Assembly (NCBI GenBank): GCA_032164245.1
Contig: JAVMKO010000001.1
Span: forward strand, 284,711,041 to 284,775,040
DNA: 64,000 nucleotides
Direction of reading: 5' to 3'
From: Sternotherus odoratus
Taxonomy: Eukaryota > Chordata > Testudines > Kinosternidae
Shown here: positions 19,435 to 31,289 of the stretch, in pieces
How positions within the stretch are numbered: the stretch's first letter is position 1
Layout of the letters: every line of letters begins with the position of its first letter
Made by a program: the position numbers and the translations under genes
Notes under the pieces: generated by a model
Told to the model about the DNA's origin: nothing
The model's input: the letters and a program-made list of their open reading frames with translations, nothing else
Databases searched by the model: none

Positions 19435-20465
19435 TGCTTCCTTTACAAAATCACGCGTCATGTAATCCCTTAAAAAAGAAACACTTACCCCCCTGGGAGG
19501 CTTGGGAGGGTGCTGGCTCAAGGGTGATAAACAGCTCCTGGCTCTCTGGGAACACGGGTTCTCCGCTGGGCTCCTGCTGCTCCGTGAGATTTTCCTCTTC
19601 CTCATGGTCATCCTCCTCGGAATCAGTCTCCTCCCTGACGATTATCCCATCTGCGGAGTCCACGCAGACCGGCGCGATGGTGGTGGGGGCGCCCCCCATT
19701 ATCTGATTTAGTTCATTGTAGAACCTGCATGTCCGCGGCGCACCCCCCGATCGTCCGTTTGCCTCTTTGGCTTTCTGGAACGATTGCCTCAGCTCCTTAA
19801 TTTTCACGTGGCACTGTGTGGTGTCTCTGTTGTGGCCCCTTTCTAGCATGGCCTTGGAGACTCTTCCATAGGTGTTGGCATTCCATTTGTTGTTGCGTAG
19901 TTCCAACATCACGGATTCCTCTCCCCAGATAGCGATGAGATCCAACACCTCACGAGTGGACCATGCTGGAGCTCTTTTCCTCTGGCTGGTCTCCAGGGCA
20001 GATGAGCTCTGCATGGAGTCTTGTGATGCTGAGCTCTGCATGGCGGCTAGTGCTGCTGATAGCTCTGAATGGCGACTGAGCTGTTCAGGTGAGCTGGCCC
20101 CGCTGACCAAACAGGAAATGGTATTCAAATGTTCCCGAGTCTTATCTACCTGGCCAGAGCAGCAAGTTCAGAGTGCAGTGCAGAGCGGTCACAGTGGAGC
20201 AGTGAGGCAGTCCAGAGCGGTCAGAATGGAGCATTGTGGGACAGCCTCTGGAGGCTATTAATGTCGGGTTCCGTCTTCACTAGCCCACAGTCGAGCTTGG
20301 AATGTCGAGATTAGCCTTATTTCTCTCGTCAGGCTGGAGTTCCAAATTCGATCTTGAGGGCCCTTTACATCGACGTTAAGGGCATGTATGTGAAGACAGG
20401 TACACATTTAATTCGACCTAACGTCGTTAAAATCGAATTAAAGTGGTAGTGAAGACAGGGCCTTA

Positions 20466-21307
20466 GTGTTGGTTGGGTTTAATCATCTTCTGCTATTGCA
20501 TCCTATTGTAGTATTTACCTTGCATCCTTTCTTATACTTTCTTAAAGGATAATCTACTGCTGGATGCGCTGGAAAAATGTTATCTCAAAGAAGGGAGCTT
20601 GGAAGTACAGTAGGATGGGCAAAGCCCTTAATCTAAATTTTCGTTTTGATCTGTTACATAGACATGCATTTTCCACATGTGAATGATCTTTTTTCAGTCT
20701 TTGCTTGGATGTCTCTTGTATTGATCTGCAATGTCCTAAATTCTTGAAATGGATTTAGGATAGTAAATATACAAAGAGTTAAAAATTGTCATCATCTCTT
20801 TTCAGATCTTCATAGTGTGACTGATAAATCCTTCCTTATTAAGAGTTGGTTTTAGCAGAGATTGTGCAAGGAGAAGCAAACTTTGTCTTGCAGTTTTCGT
20901 TATTGCCTTACCACTTTCAAACATGTATGTACATATAACCTGTGCCATAGCAATACAATAAAAATGCACATGCCAGACTTTCTATATGTCTGACATGCAG
21001 AGGTATATTTTTGTGACCTAGGAACCTATTGGTGCCAACAAGCAGAGGGCAGAGGGAGTTCATAGCTTTAACGGGATCCCCTGGGTCTGATATATGAATA
21101 TAATTCACTAAAAGGTGGAATGAGAGTTCTTTACTGAGAGTCATAGCCCACAAGTGGTCCTAATCTCTTCAAAATCTATGTTCAGATAGTGTTCAAGAAG
21201 TTACAAGTCTGTACTGATAATTGTTCTTTAGGCAGGTAACTAAGAGGTGACATGTCTTTGACAGGTTCCTTTCTAGCAGGAGGTAACGGAGCATTATCTC
21301 TCTCTTT
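20466..21307. other. Unannotated stretch
   Basis: No recognisable gene or repeat between the Harbinger element and a Harbinger MITE. Confidence 0.4.
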
Positions 21308-21309
21308 GG

Positions 21310-21525
21310 GCTGGTCTTCATGGAGGGGGGAAAGATCGACTGAAGATACGCAACTTCAGCTACGTGAATAATGAAGTCGGTGTATCTTCAGCCGACTTAC
21401 ATGCCGTCCTTATGGCGGCGGCAGTTGGTGGCGCGCTCCCGTCGACTCCAGCTTGCGCCTTGCGGAAAGCTGGAGTTACGGAGTCGATGGGGGCACCACG
21501 GGCGATCGATTTCTCATGTCTTAAT
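21310..21525 (+). mobile_element. Harbinger-type MITE, diverged or truncated
   Basis: The left end GGGCTGGTCTTCATGGAG resembles the Harbinger terminus. It is followed by 'atacgcaacttcagctacgt', 'gaagtcggtgtatcttcag' and 'gggcgatcgatttctcatgtc', in the order found in a CpG-rich Harbinger MITE family of turtles that I recall. A right terminal repeat and a TTA duplication are not evident. The ORFs across it are too short to matter. Confidence 0.55.
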
Positions 21526-21529
21526 GACC

Positions 21530-24062
21530 CTTTCTCTGGTTATGAGTAGACTTGGGCATTATCTGTTTCTCAACTGAGGCCTGTTTGCATACTGAGCAAA
21601 ATCATCAAGAGAGGAAATTTACAGGAAGAAATAAACAGTAGGAGGGGATCCTGTTTACAAGTAAAGACAATGTACTGTTGTGATAAATCTGGGGGTGCAG
21701 AGGTGTACCCTATGTCCTTCACTGAAGAGGGAAGCTAACCGCATGCATGTATTGTGAATGATGGGTCACAGATACATGTAGCAGGTAAAATGTTGAAAGG
21801 ACTTTGGTTGAGCGTTGCTTTGTATGACTTGGAAGTATCTAGTGAAGTAAGTCTAGGTTCTAGAATGCATGTCATGATTTTATTTTAAATGTAACCATTA
21901 GTTTCCAATGGTTTGTACTTGCTTGAATCTCTGTACTTTTCTAAATAGACTTTTACTTGTTTTCACTCTAAAAGCATCTAAATTCTGTGTGCCAATCAGA
22001 GTGGTGATCTGAGTAATCATGATAAACTGGCATGTACTGTTTTTTTGGAAGCAGCAAATCTGTGATGGTTATGAGTTTCTGGTGGAACAGGAATTGTTGT
22101 TAATTCCTATGACATTAGGGTATTGGGGGCTGTCTTTATAAAGTCACTTGGCCAAGATGCCATGGCTAGCTCTGTTGTGGAAAATGGCAGTGGACCACTG
22201 ATGACCGCAAAAGCAAAACCTCTTTATTATTATTTTATTTAAAGTCTCATTTGAAACACGATTTTTCCAGCCATGGCTCTCCCCCTAAAGTGTATTGAGT
22301 TTGATGAAAGAATGACACCTTAATGACTACACTTCTTAACAAAGCTATGTTTTTACCTTTGAGGTCTCCTCTCCAAGTACTAGTCATTTTAACTAGAACC
22401 AAGCCTGATTAGTTCATGAGGTCTAATAAGACCACAGCCTAAGATGGTATCATTCCAGTGAGCAAGCGCTTGTAGTAATTGTTAATCTTAATTGAATTAA
22501 AAGCAACTTTGTTACTGAGATTTCTATCATGCCTGTGGCTTATGCACCATTCAAAGATCATTGTCAGTTATATGAAAAACAATGAATCATGTTTAACATG
22601 TAGGTCTATGGTATATGCAAATGTAGCATGACATAGTTTATAGTCAGTCTGAAATATCAAAGTTTCAGCTAAAAATGGAGCCTCAGATGTTGAACCCATT
22701 AGAATTTTGGTTGGGGATGTCAGATTTGAATCTCTGGGTTAGAATTTGTGCATATACTTCTAGTCTGACTTGCAATATGAAAAGGACAATTTCCTGGATT
22801 AAATCTAGCAAGAACATTTGTTGTCATGAGGTACTAGTCTAAAACAGATGAAATCTCATGAAAGCAGGTCTGACAAGATTATGGGACCATATTATACAAA
22901 CCCAAATAGTCCTGATTCAGACTGTAACTCAAACTCTAGCCCAAATATGATCTAGATCCTTCTCAAACCACCACCAAATCTGCCTATCTGTAGTTTCAGC
23001 ATATTTCATTCCATAATTTTCTACAAATGACTATTCATGACAATTCTGTTTTGTGAATTAGAAGTGAATCCATTTATAATACTTAGAACCTCTCTAATGC
23101 TGTTCATCTGTAGATTTCAAAGTTGTGTACATATAATTCCCTTTTTACAAATGAGTGAAACTGAGCAGTCTTAAAACTATAAAATGTATGGAGTTGAAAA
23201 TAGAATCCAGATTTTCTGATTCAGAGTACAGAAGAAAAGTTCTATTTGAGATTACTTTTTAGCAACTTGTTATAAGTCAAAAGAACTTTGAGGCCTGATT
23301 TGATGTGTTAATATTCTGATTCTACAAAGCACAAAAGAAGTTGGTTATCAAAATGGTGTTGATTATATTTCACAGCTGCTTAACTGATTTTAAATGATGA
23401 CAGAAGTGTGAAATTATTCAAAAAGATAAAACTGGCTGTCCTACCACCTTTTAAAGTCTGTTAATTGTTGTAAACAGAAGGGTTGTCAAGAACACAAATG
23501 CTTAGATTGTGGGTAAATTGAACTGAATATGAAAGAGTGATTTTAATTGTAGTGTAAGTAGTATAAATGCTTATTTTATGACCATGATGAGCACTTGAGG
23601 AAACTTTTTTTAAAAAATAATGCACTTAATATGTTTACATAACAAAATCACATAGGGATGAGGCCACCAGTCGTAACAGGAGACAGCATTAAAGTAAAGG
23701 TATAGGGTTCGCAGTTTTTAATTTCTGAAAATGTCACTATTTTATTGAAAATTTATGGGTATTTTAATGAAAGAAATTATGAAAAGTATAATTGAAATTT
23801 AGAAATCCAGTTATTTTCTACAAGTCGTAATGGTGAATTCTTACCTCTGCCCTATTCCCTTTAGTTGTATGTACTGTACCTGGTGATTATATATGCTGTA
23901 TTGCTTTACAATAATCATAAATACAGTAGACACACTCTTGAAAAGGTTGATTTGTTATGTTGATACTGTGAAGGTGGCATCCCCAAATTGGGTAGTGTTG
24001 CTTAGATGGAAATCAGGAGTCAGTAAGAATACAGAGCACAACATTGGAATCAAGAGATTTGA
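21530..24062. other. Long unannotated AT-rich stretch
   Basis: Unique-looking DNA with no credible coding exon. A weak MIR-like segment (ttttacaaatgagtgaaactgagcagt, in part) occurs near 23145-23220. Confidence 0.4.
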
Positions 24063-24127
24063 TATGGAACGCTTCATGAATTTGCATGTCATCCTTGCAC
24101 AGGGGCTATGCTAATCTTTGTTCCAGG
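24063..24127 (-). pseudogene. U6 snRNA pseudogene, truncated
   Basis: On the minus strand the segment reads as the 3' half of U6: gattagcat...ccctg-type words, then gacatgcaaattcatgaagc and gttccatat. Relative to U6 it has several substitutions, a small deletion near 24120 and no 5' stem-loop. It lacks the poly(T) terminator, so it is a retrotransposed fragment rather than a functional gene. Confidence 0.8.
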
Positions 24128-24129
24128 TA

Positions 24130-26198
24130 AATACACTGTCTTGCTGTGGGTTGTAAAGTCTTTAAAGGTACACCTTGTCTCTGCGAATGTCATGGCACCA
24201 ACCTGTGTCTCCAAGCCCTTTAAGATAATTGCTACTATTTAGCTGCTTTCAAGATTGTATTACAGACATGGATTTAAGCATATACTATAACCATATTTTC
24301 CTGACTGTCCATCTGTTGAGGAATGAACTGATAAGTCATACTCTTTCTCCCAGTGCTTTGGAACCCATCTTGAATCTAATCTCTAAATTTTCAGATTTCT
24401 CACTTTTCTGGGAAGACTTTGTTTTGAGTCATCGTATTAAAATGTTAAGAGTTTATTTTTAAAGTGCTATTTGTAGAGGGCCATAATTTTGTTGTCCTTA
24501 TTTATTTGTGTTGCAATAGTGTCCAAAGGGCTCTACTGGTCTTGTGCAAACACTTTAAAAAGACATGTTTGCTGTTCAAAGAGCTTATAGTTAAATTGTC
24601 CTTTTTAGTCAGTTCCGTATTAAGGGACCTTCCCTCACTATTTCTCAAAAGTGGTTGTCTCTGAGTTGCTCAAAGTTACCCAAAGGTTAAAGGTATATTG
24701 TCCTGAAGGAGGGATGGAAGGAGATTATAATTTACCTTCCTTTGCTTTAGTGCCCCCTCTCCTGTCTCAGCTGATGCGCTGGACCTACGAAGTGCATTAT
24801 CAAGAACAAATATATCCATCCCATGGTGTAAGATCATAAAGGAATCATCTTCAAGAAAATTTAGACAACTCCTAGGATACTTCTTTTTTAAAGCTACTGT
24901 ATTCCATGGTGCTCACATGGAACTCTGCAGTAAAACTATATTGTAGGGTACTGTAAAATATATTTAAATTAACATGCCTGTAATAATTTTATGTGGCAAG
25001 GGAAGATGATTTGTAATGTTCAAATAACCAAATTAGTGAGCCTATGAGTAGCTTCAGAGGTAGTGTAAATCTGAAACCCCACTGCAAATGATTGAAGTGG
25101 ACGCTGATTTACAATGTGGTCCATAGTTTGTGACTCGTGCCCACAGTCATGTTGTGCATTATCCCTCATCTTCCAGAGGAATGACAGCGCCCAGTACTAG
25201 GCTGGGTTAATCTTAACTATAGCTCCATTGTATAAAGGAAGCTGACAGTATTATAGGCAGATGATGAGCCCACAACACTATCAGTTCCCTTTATATGATG
25301 GATTTACAGTTAAGATTAACCCACTCAGGACTATGACAGTCGCATCTAATACTAGCTAGTCTCCTCCTCATGTAGTGATGTAGAAAAAAAGTTTTGTTTA
25401 CTGATGCATGTCAGCTTGGATTGTTCTACAAATTAAATTGGAGTGCAAGAGTGGTAGGAAACTTTCCCATTTCCAGTATGAGCACTTGTTTGGGACAGAG
25501 GAGTTGCACAAACAGGCTTCTCAGAGTTGTATCTTTGTTATTGGCTTTCACTTCTGTTTTTGTGAAAAAAAGTGTGTGTGCCCTTGCATGGGCTCAGTCC
25601 TATGTGATTGATTAAAACAAAACAAAAAAATCTAGTTCAGCTCATCCAGCAGAATTCATAGCCCTCTGGCATTTAATTATGTGGCTCTGCAAATTATGTT
25701 CCGGGAAATCTTTTTTCTTTAATAAGGATACCACATCTCGATTGGCTAAATTGAATATATGTCAGTGGAGTGGTTTTCCATTATGTGTTCATGCTGCATG
25801 ATTGCACTGATATGATCTGCTTTTGGGAACTGTAGAATAGAAAAGGTAGCATTATTATAATAGGAGAGGCACAGCACAGAGGATAAAAGTCAAGCGACCT
25901 GCTACCAACTTCAAAGTTGTTGATAAAGAACCCTTTCTGAGGCTGCTGGCTGACTCAAAGGAAAACTGATTGATTTCATGATGAATGCAGAATAAAAACT
26001 GTGATTAACCTGACACTGCTAATTTAATTACCACAAATAACTTGCTTAATTTATACACAAATCACTTCTCAGGATATAGCTGACTATTAAGCAAAGGAAT
26101 GTTGCAGTGTACTGAAAACCAAAATAGTGTTTCATAAAGGTTTTGAAGGTAAAGGTTTTAAGGGAACATAGATTTTTGCTCCTTTTTCTATGTTGTAG
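24130..26198. other. Unannotated stretch
   Basis: Open frames here (for example 24464-24664 and 25394-25615) have no recognisable domain. An ancient repeat-like segment lies near 25060-25130 (tagtgtaaatctgaaac). Confidence 0.35.
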
Positions 26199-26498
26199 TG
26201 GAAGACTAAAAATACAGACATTCTGAAGACTCGGTGGGAGGAGGGAAAAATGAACTATATAGTGGTAAATAACTCAGCCTTGTTGAACCACAGAGGAAGT
26301 GTACCTAATGTTGGAGCTACGTCCCATGAGAGTTTGCGTCCATATTACCAGAAAAGGTGTTCTTTGGATGGACAGAAAGGAAAAAAACAAGACTCTAGCC
26401 AAATCAAGTGGCCATCTCTACTTACAGTATTCAAATGGCGACAGAGTTTGGAAGAACGCATTCTGAAGAAGCACAAAACTAGTTTGAATTGTTTTCAG
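26199..26498 (+). CDS. Candidate host coding exon, 100 codons, phase 0/0
   Basis: A polypyrimidine tract and TAG acceptor (tgctcctttttctatgttgtag, ending 26198) precede exactly 300 open nucleotides, which end in CAG|GTAATG at 26498/26499. Frame 1 is open throughout, and the frame before the exon has a stop (the TAG itself). The peptide begins WKTKNTDILKTRWEEGKMN, contains LLNHRGSVPN and ends RILKKHKTSLNCFQ. Its composition is rich in Lys, Ser and Leu, as in a soluble protein. It lies in unique-looking DNA. I cannot name the gene. Neighbouring exons may lie outside the window. Confidence 0.45.
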
Positions 26499-28199
26499 GT
26501 AATGTGTTGGTCAGGGATATCTTCAACTTCCTTTCAATATTACTTAGCTTAAATATAAAGTTAAAGTGAGCGTGTTTATTTAAGCACATGATATCAATAA
26601 TATATTACATATGCACACCAAAAGTCTTTGCTAATTTGCACTAATGATTGGGAGACATAATGTGAATAAATTAAGTTTCAGATTATCAAGTAAATGAACA
26701 AACGGAATAAAGTAAACAAATTGCAAAAATTACTTTATTCATATTTAAATATCTATTAGTTCTAACTGATGTTTTACAAACATCAGCAAGTGTTCTTCAG
26801 TATGTTTTGTAAGAATAATAAAGCCTTCTTTGTCATACAACATCTCATGGAGGCACTCTGCCAATTCCTTGCGGAAGAAAGAGGAAATTCTGTTATTTAA
26901 AATGCAAATTGGGGGGGGGGTTGTGCGAGTTAATTAAATTCTACATGTTTTATTGGGAAAACATTGAAAAAATATTTTTTCATAGAGCAATAACAGCAAA
27001 ATGCTAATAATATTTAATAGTTTTTGAATCACACTGCAAGTTGCATAAGCATTCTGTTTTTCACCCAGCTTAATAAAACACCATTTTTAGCCCACTCCCC
27101 AAATTAGATGTGATTAGAAGGTTGAAAGATTAAATAAGAGTTGCAATTCATTTTATTATGATTTATACAGTGAAATCCTGGCCCCAGTAAAATCCTTGGC
27201 CAAACCTCTATTAAATTTCATGGTGCTGGAATTTCATCCATAATCTTAACAATACAATTTTAGGATAATTATTATATGCACTGAAAAAATTAATACAAGA
27301 TGATGTGTGTAATTCCATGTATATCTATATTGGTGTTAAAACTATGAATATGTGGAAATCATATAGAGATCAGGCATAAAATCTGGAAAAAAATAGATTA
27401 TTTTGAGGAATTAGGTATAGTTTCAACTGGTTAATGTTACCTGTCTGATGAATTAACATTTTATTCCCATCCAAGTCTCACATCCGTAGGTGAATAATTA
27501 ATTTTGTGAATATAAAGGTAGCTTGTCATCATCAAAGATTTCTACTCACTTAGCTTTGCATTTTAAAAGTTTAAAAAATAAATGGTGCAAAAGACTTTAA
27601 TGCTTTTTGAAGAATGATTAAAGTGTAACTGGTAGCTGTGACTGGATTCAGAATAGTGAATGGTTAATCATAATAATTCACAAATCAGTTCTTTTCAGAA
27701 GTGATCTTTTTTAAAAAAAATCATATTTTAAATGCTGTGCAGGTTCTGATAGAGGATTACCTGAAATAATGCTTATGTTCATATTTTAAATAACCACTTC
27801 TGAAACACACCACACTATACTCCTTTCTGACCATTTAAGTAGCACAATCAAAGAAAATCCCCTTGCCGGTATTTATCATCATCTTTGTGCTGCTTCTTTC
27901 TCTGTCGGACTGATTCTAAGCCTATTTTATCTGTGGAATTATATTTGTCTCATAAGATTATATTTTAATATTCCTTAAAATATAAATGTATTGGATTATG
28001 ATAAAACATGTAATTCTCTAATCTTATTATCATTAATGTATGCTAGGAGGGGTAAAAACTATTCAAGGATGGCAACTACTGTGCAAATTTAAAAGGGAGA
28101 GTTGTAAAATATTTTCATACTTGAAGTAGAAAAAAAGTTCATACACTGAATTGTAGATTTGTATTGCCAAGTTTTTTCACTTGTTTTTACCAGAAGTTA
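26499..28199. other. Unannotated stretch
   Basis: No gene, RNA or known repeat recognised. If the preceding exon is real, this may be intron. Confidence 0.35.
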
Positions 28200-28204
28200 A
28201 ATAA

Positions 28205-28424
28205 AAATAAATAAATAAATGGAGATATACCAATCTCCTAGAACTGGAAAGACCTTGAAGGTCATCAAGTCCAGTCCCCTGCCTACACTAGCAGGATTGA
28301 GTACTGTCCCCTGACAGATTATTTTTTTCCCCCCCAGATCCCTAAATGGCCCCCTCAAGGATTGAACTCACAACCCTGGGTTTAGCAGGTCAATGCTGAA
28401 ACCACTGAGCTATCCCTCCCCCCC
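28205..28424 (-). mobile_element. tRNA-derived SINE of the cryptodiran turtle (Cry) type
   Basis: On the minus strand the element opens ggggggagggatagctcagt, with an A-box (tagctcagtgg) and a B-box (ggttgtgagttcaatcc), the two halves of an RNA polymerase III promoter in a tRNA-like head. It then runs through gatctgggg, gactggacttgatgacct and ttccagttctaggagattgg to an AT-rich tail (attt repeats). This order matches the tRNA-derived SINE family known from cryptodiran turtles. It is nearly full length (about 215 bp). Confidence 0.88.
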
Positions 28425-28490
28425 TTTTCCTTACAAACATATTCCTTACAAACAAGTTCCTTACAAACATATTCAAATGGATGAATATAT
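28425..28490 (+). repeat. Short tandem repeat, ttccttacaaaca
   Basis: Three copies of ttccttacaaaca, spaced 16-17 bp apart, follow the SINE head directly. Confidence 0.7.
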
Positions 28491-28739
28491 AATTTTCTAT
28501 ATGAGCTCAACAGGACATAGCAGACATACAATTCTTATTTTTAAAAAATAATAAAAAATAAAACTCTATTGTATCTGTTATGTCCTGTTGAGACGTATAG
28601 AAAATGTGTGATATTTGTTGCAGACTTCTTTACTGTGATATGACTTAAATGATTCATATAACTTATTAGGTATCATATTTTTTATTTATTTTACATAAAT
28701 TTCTAATTCATATTTAGTTCAGAAGAAGAAAAAGGACAA

Positions 28740-31280
28740 AGTAGCCATAGAACTGAGACGAGTGGGAATATGCTGTTCCATGTAATATTGCACGTTTTAC
28801 CTCAGGTTAGGATGGAAGAGTTTCCATGCACCATATCTCCATCTGAAATGGATGTAACCATGCACATTCCTGAAGAAAAATGTAGATCAGAGGAGAGTCT
28901 GGTGGAGGTGCAAGAAACATCTGCTGCTGAGTTTAGTTCCTTAAGTCTATATGATCCAGGACTGTGGATCCACTTAAGCAGTAGCCCGAGGGACTTCCTT
29001 GTATTGGGTGGGCCACAGCAAGTGAAAAACTTCATATTCCCCAAAGACAATGAAAATAGAAGTTACAATTACTGGGGTGAAATCCCCAATGATGACAAAG
29101 TGGAGAGTCCATGGCATATGTACTCAAAAACCCAGAATGCTGCATACTGTTTTTGTTGCAAACTTTTTCACCGCTATCTTGGAAAAACAATTCAAAATGA
29201 GATCATACACTTACAGTGAAACCTCGATATAACGGACTAATTCGGGCGAGGGGGTGTCCGTTAAAGCCGAAAGTCCGTTATTTAATAATTTTTTTAAATC
29301 ATTAAATAACAGGAGTTTTGGCTTTAACAGACACCCCCTCACCCGAATTAGTCCGTTATATAGAGGTTTTACTTATCACGGCCGGGAGCCGTGAGTCAGC
29401 CCGCCCAGCGGCAGCCAGCAGCCCGCCCAGGACCCCGGCTGCTGGGATCCGGGCGGGAGCCGTCAACCCGCCCGCCCGGGTCCCGGCTGCTGGGACCCGG
29501 GTGGGAGCCGTCAACCCGCCCGCCCGGCTCACCGCTGCTGGGACCCGGGCAGGAGCTGTCAACCTGCCCGCTCCGTTCCCCGCTGCGGGGAGCCGGGCGG
29601 GAGCTGTCAGCCCGCCCGCCCGGATCCCGGCTGCTGGGACCCGGGCGGCAGCCAGTGGCCCGCCCGCCCGCCCGGGTTCCAGCAGCCGGGACCCAGGCGG
29701 GCTGGCAGCGGGGAGCCGGGAGCAGCCAGCCCGCCTGCTGCCTGGACCGGGGAGGCAGCGGGGAGCCTGGAGCTGGCAGCCCGCCCACCCGCAGGCGGAA
29801 GCCGGCAGCCGGCAGCCAGCCAGCCCGCCCACAGGCGGGAGCCGGCAGCCAGCCAGCCAGCCTGCCTGCAGGCGGGAGCCAGGAGCTGCCAGCCCGCCCG
29901 CACGCGGGAGCCAGCAGCCAGCCAGCCCGCCCGCAGGTGGGACCCAGGCGGGAGCCGGCAGCCCCCGAATAACGGATTTTGGATGCATCGGAAATTTTGT
30001 CCGTTGCATCCGAAGTCCGTTAAATCGGGGTCCGTTAAATCGAGGGTTTACTGTACTGGCAACAAAAGTCAAACAGAAGATTGTGGCAGATCTGAAGTCA
30101 GCAAGATATTATTCTGTTGTTCTGAACTGCGCTCCAGACATCAGCCATACGGAACAAGTGACTTTAATGGTGCGTTTTGTAAAAACAACAGAACTTAGTG
30201 AAAATGTCCCCGCAATGGTAACTGTCAGAGAGCATTTTCTCAAGTGTGTTGACTTGATGATACTACAGGAGCTGGTATGACAAATGTGGTTCTTAAATAA
30301 CTGGAAGATATGGGAACTGAGAGCTGATATGAGAGGTCAGGGCTATGATAATGGTGCCAACATGAGAGGAAAGACCAGAGGAGCGCAGACACGGATCCAA
30401 GAGTTAAATGCTTGAGCTTTTTGTCCCATGCAGTTCTGATTCATTGAACTTGGTTGTCAGTGATGCAGCTTCAGCTTCTAGTGAGGCTGCAGAAGTTTTT
30501 AATGCAATTCAAAGCATCTATGCAGTTTTCTCTGCATCAACTCATCGATGGCCAATTTTGAAGCAGCATCTGGGAAAATCCTCTCTGACACTGAAACCAC
30601 TCAGTGCCACAAGATGATAAAGTCAAGTGGAGGTGATAAAGAGTCACTGAAGACAATGAGATATTGATTACGAGACACTGTATAATCCCATAAGAGATCC
30701 CAAACAACAATTTAAAGTTGAATTCTTTAACCAGGTGCTAGATTGTGCAATACAGTCAGTTGAAGAACGTTTCATGCAGTCAAAGAACACAGCAGTATAT
30801 TTGGGATGTGGTATGATATTCCAAAGCTCCTCACTGTATCTGCAGAAGACCTACACCAGCAATGCAGGGCAGTAGCAACCGTGTTGACACATGATGATGT
30901 GCGATACTGATGTGAGTAACTTAGGTGATGAACTTGAAAGCGCTTTCAAGATACATTTTAGCAAGAGCAACTCCAAAGGCTGTTCTGTAATATATGTACA
31001 CAAATAAGATGACCACCCTCTTTCCAGATGCTTTTGTTGCTCTGCGCATACTTCTAACTCTTCCTGTAACAGTTGCCAGTGAAGAACACAGCTTCTCCAA
31101 GCTGAAGTTAATAAAAACCGCATCTACGCTCCACAACGACATAGGAGAGGTTGGTCAACCTTGCAGCCATCTCAATAGAGCATGAGCTGGCCCAGACTCT
31201 GGACCTTCAGGAAGCCGTTCAAATCTTTGCAACCAAGAAGGCACGGAAAGCATCACTTTAATTATTCAAACAGATAAAAA
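28740..31280 (+). pseudogene. hAT transposase-like pseudogene with TTF zinc finger, interrupted
   Basis: The N-terminal piece (28770-29213) reads DPGLWIHLSSSPRDFLVLGG, then VKNFIFPKD and YSKTQNAAYCFCCKLF, the TTF-type zinc finger found in hAT-derived ZMYM-like proteins. After the MITE at 29214-30053 comes KQKIVADLKSARYYSVVLN and ISHTEQVTLMVRFV (the DUF4371 catalytic region). Then come GQGYDNGANMRGK, SDSLNLVVSDAASASSEAA, STHRWPILKQHLG and, at 30994-31185, ALRILLTLPVTVASEEHSFS (hATC). Stops and frame changes occur near 30290, 30610-30990 and elsewhere. A second copy lies at 44970-47215. Confidence 0.88.
29214..30053. mobile_element. TA-flanked MITE (pogo/Tigger-like ends) inside hAT pseudogene
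   Basis: Ends read CAGTGAAACCTCGATATAAC and, reverse-complemented, CAGTAAACCCTCGATTTAAC. TA flanks both sides (29212-29213 and 30054-30055). The left 155 bp form a hairpin (arms about 29218-29272 and 29313-29371). The interior (29380-29970) is a GC-rich minisatellite of cgggcgggagccg-type units. In the second hAT copy the same site reads cacttactagcaaca with no insertion, so the target TA and insertion boundaries are confirmed within this window. Confidence 0.9.
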
Positions 31281-31289
31281 TGCCAGTGT

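Larger units (their letters stand above)
17907..20128 (-). pseudogene. Harbinger Myb/SANT-like protein gene, two exons, nonsense codon
   Basis: Exon 1 (20128 down to 19489) encodes 213 codons. Residues 51-125 form a Myb/SANT-like trihelix DNA-binding domain (RAPAWSTREVLDLIAIWGEE at the start, TQCHVKIKELRQSFQKAKEA later), followed by an acidic stretch around 170-185. A donor GTAAGT lies at 19488-19483 and an acceptor CAG before 18400. The junction keeps the frame (phase 1). Exon 2 has a basic region (IRKRKKKTRTRDDMF) and a coiled-coil-like C-terminus (RRMDALLRIMEDQSDMLRSL). A TAA at 18245-18243 interrupts exon 2. Its position suggests CAA to TAA. The product would act with the transposase in DNA binding and nuclear import. 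Confidence 0.85.
15942..20462. mobile_element. Near-complete PIF/Harbinger DNA transposon
   Basis: Left end GGGTATGTCTTCACTAC and the reverse complement of the right end, GGCCCTGTCTTCACTAC, agree at 14 of 17 positions. TTA flanks both sides (15939-15941 and 20463-20465), the 3-bp duplication typical of PIF/Harbinger. The 4521-bp interior has both genes that define autonomous members: a DDE transposase (16303, plus) and a Myb/SANT protein (20128, minus), arranged convergently with poly(A) signals about 30 bp apart. A third plus-strand ORF lies in the Myb intron. Subterminal sequence on the left (16080-16280) repeats a gtgcactatgggtaggcat-like word three times, possibly binding sites for the element's proteins. 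Confidence 0.95.

Noticed and set aside
22200..22560. Possible exon
   Set aside because: No frame with convincing splice sites and composition.
24060..24130. Functional U6 gene
   Set aside because: Substitutions, an internal deletion and missing 5' stem and terminator show it is a pseudogene.
29318..30072. ORFs of 130-320 codons on both strands
   Set aside because: They run through the GC-rich minisatellite of a MITE. Only the last part of the plus-strand frame (after 30053) is hAT-derived.
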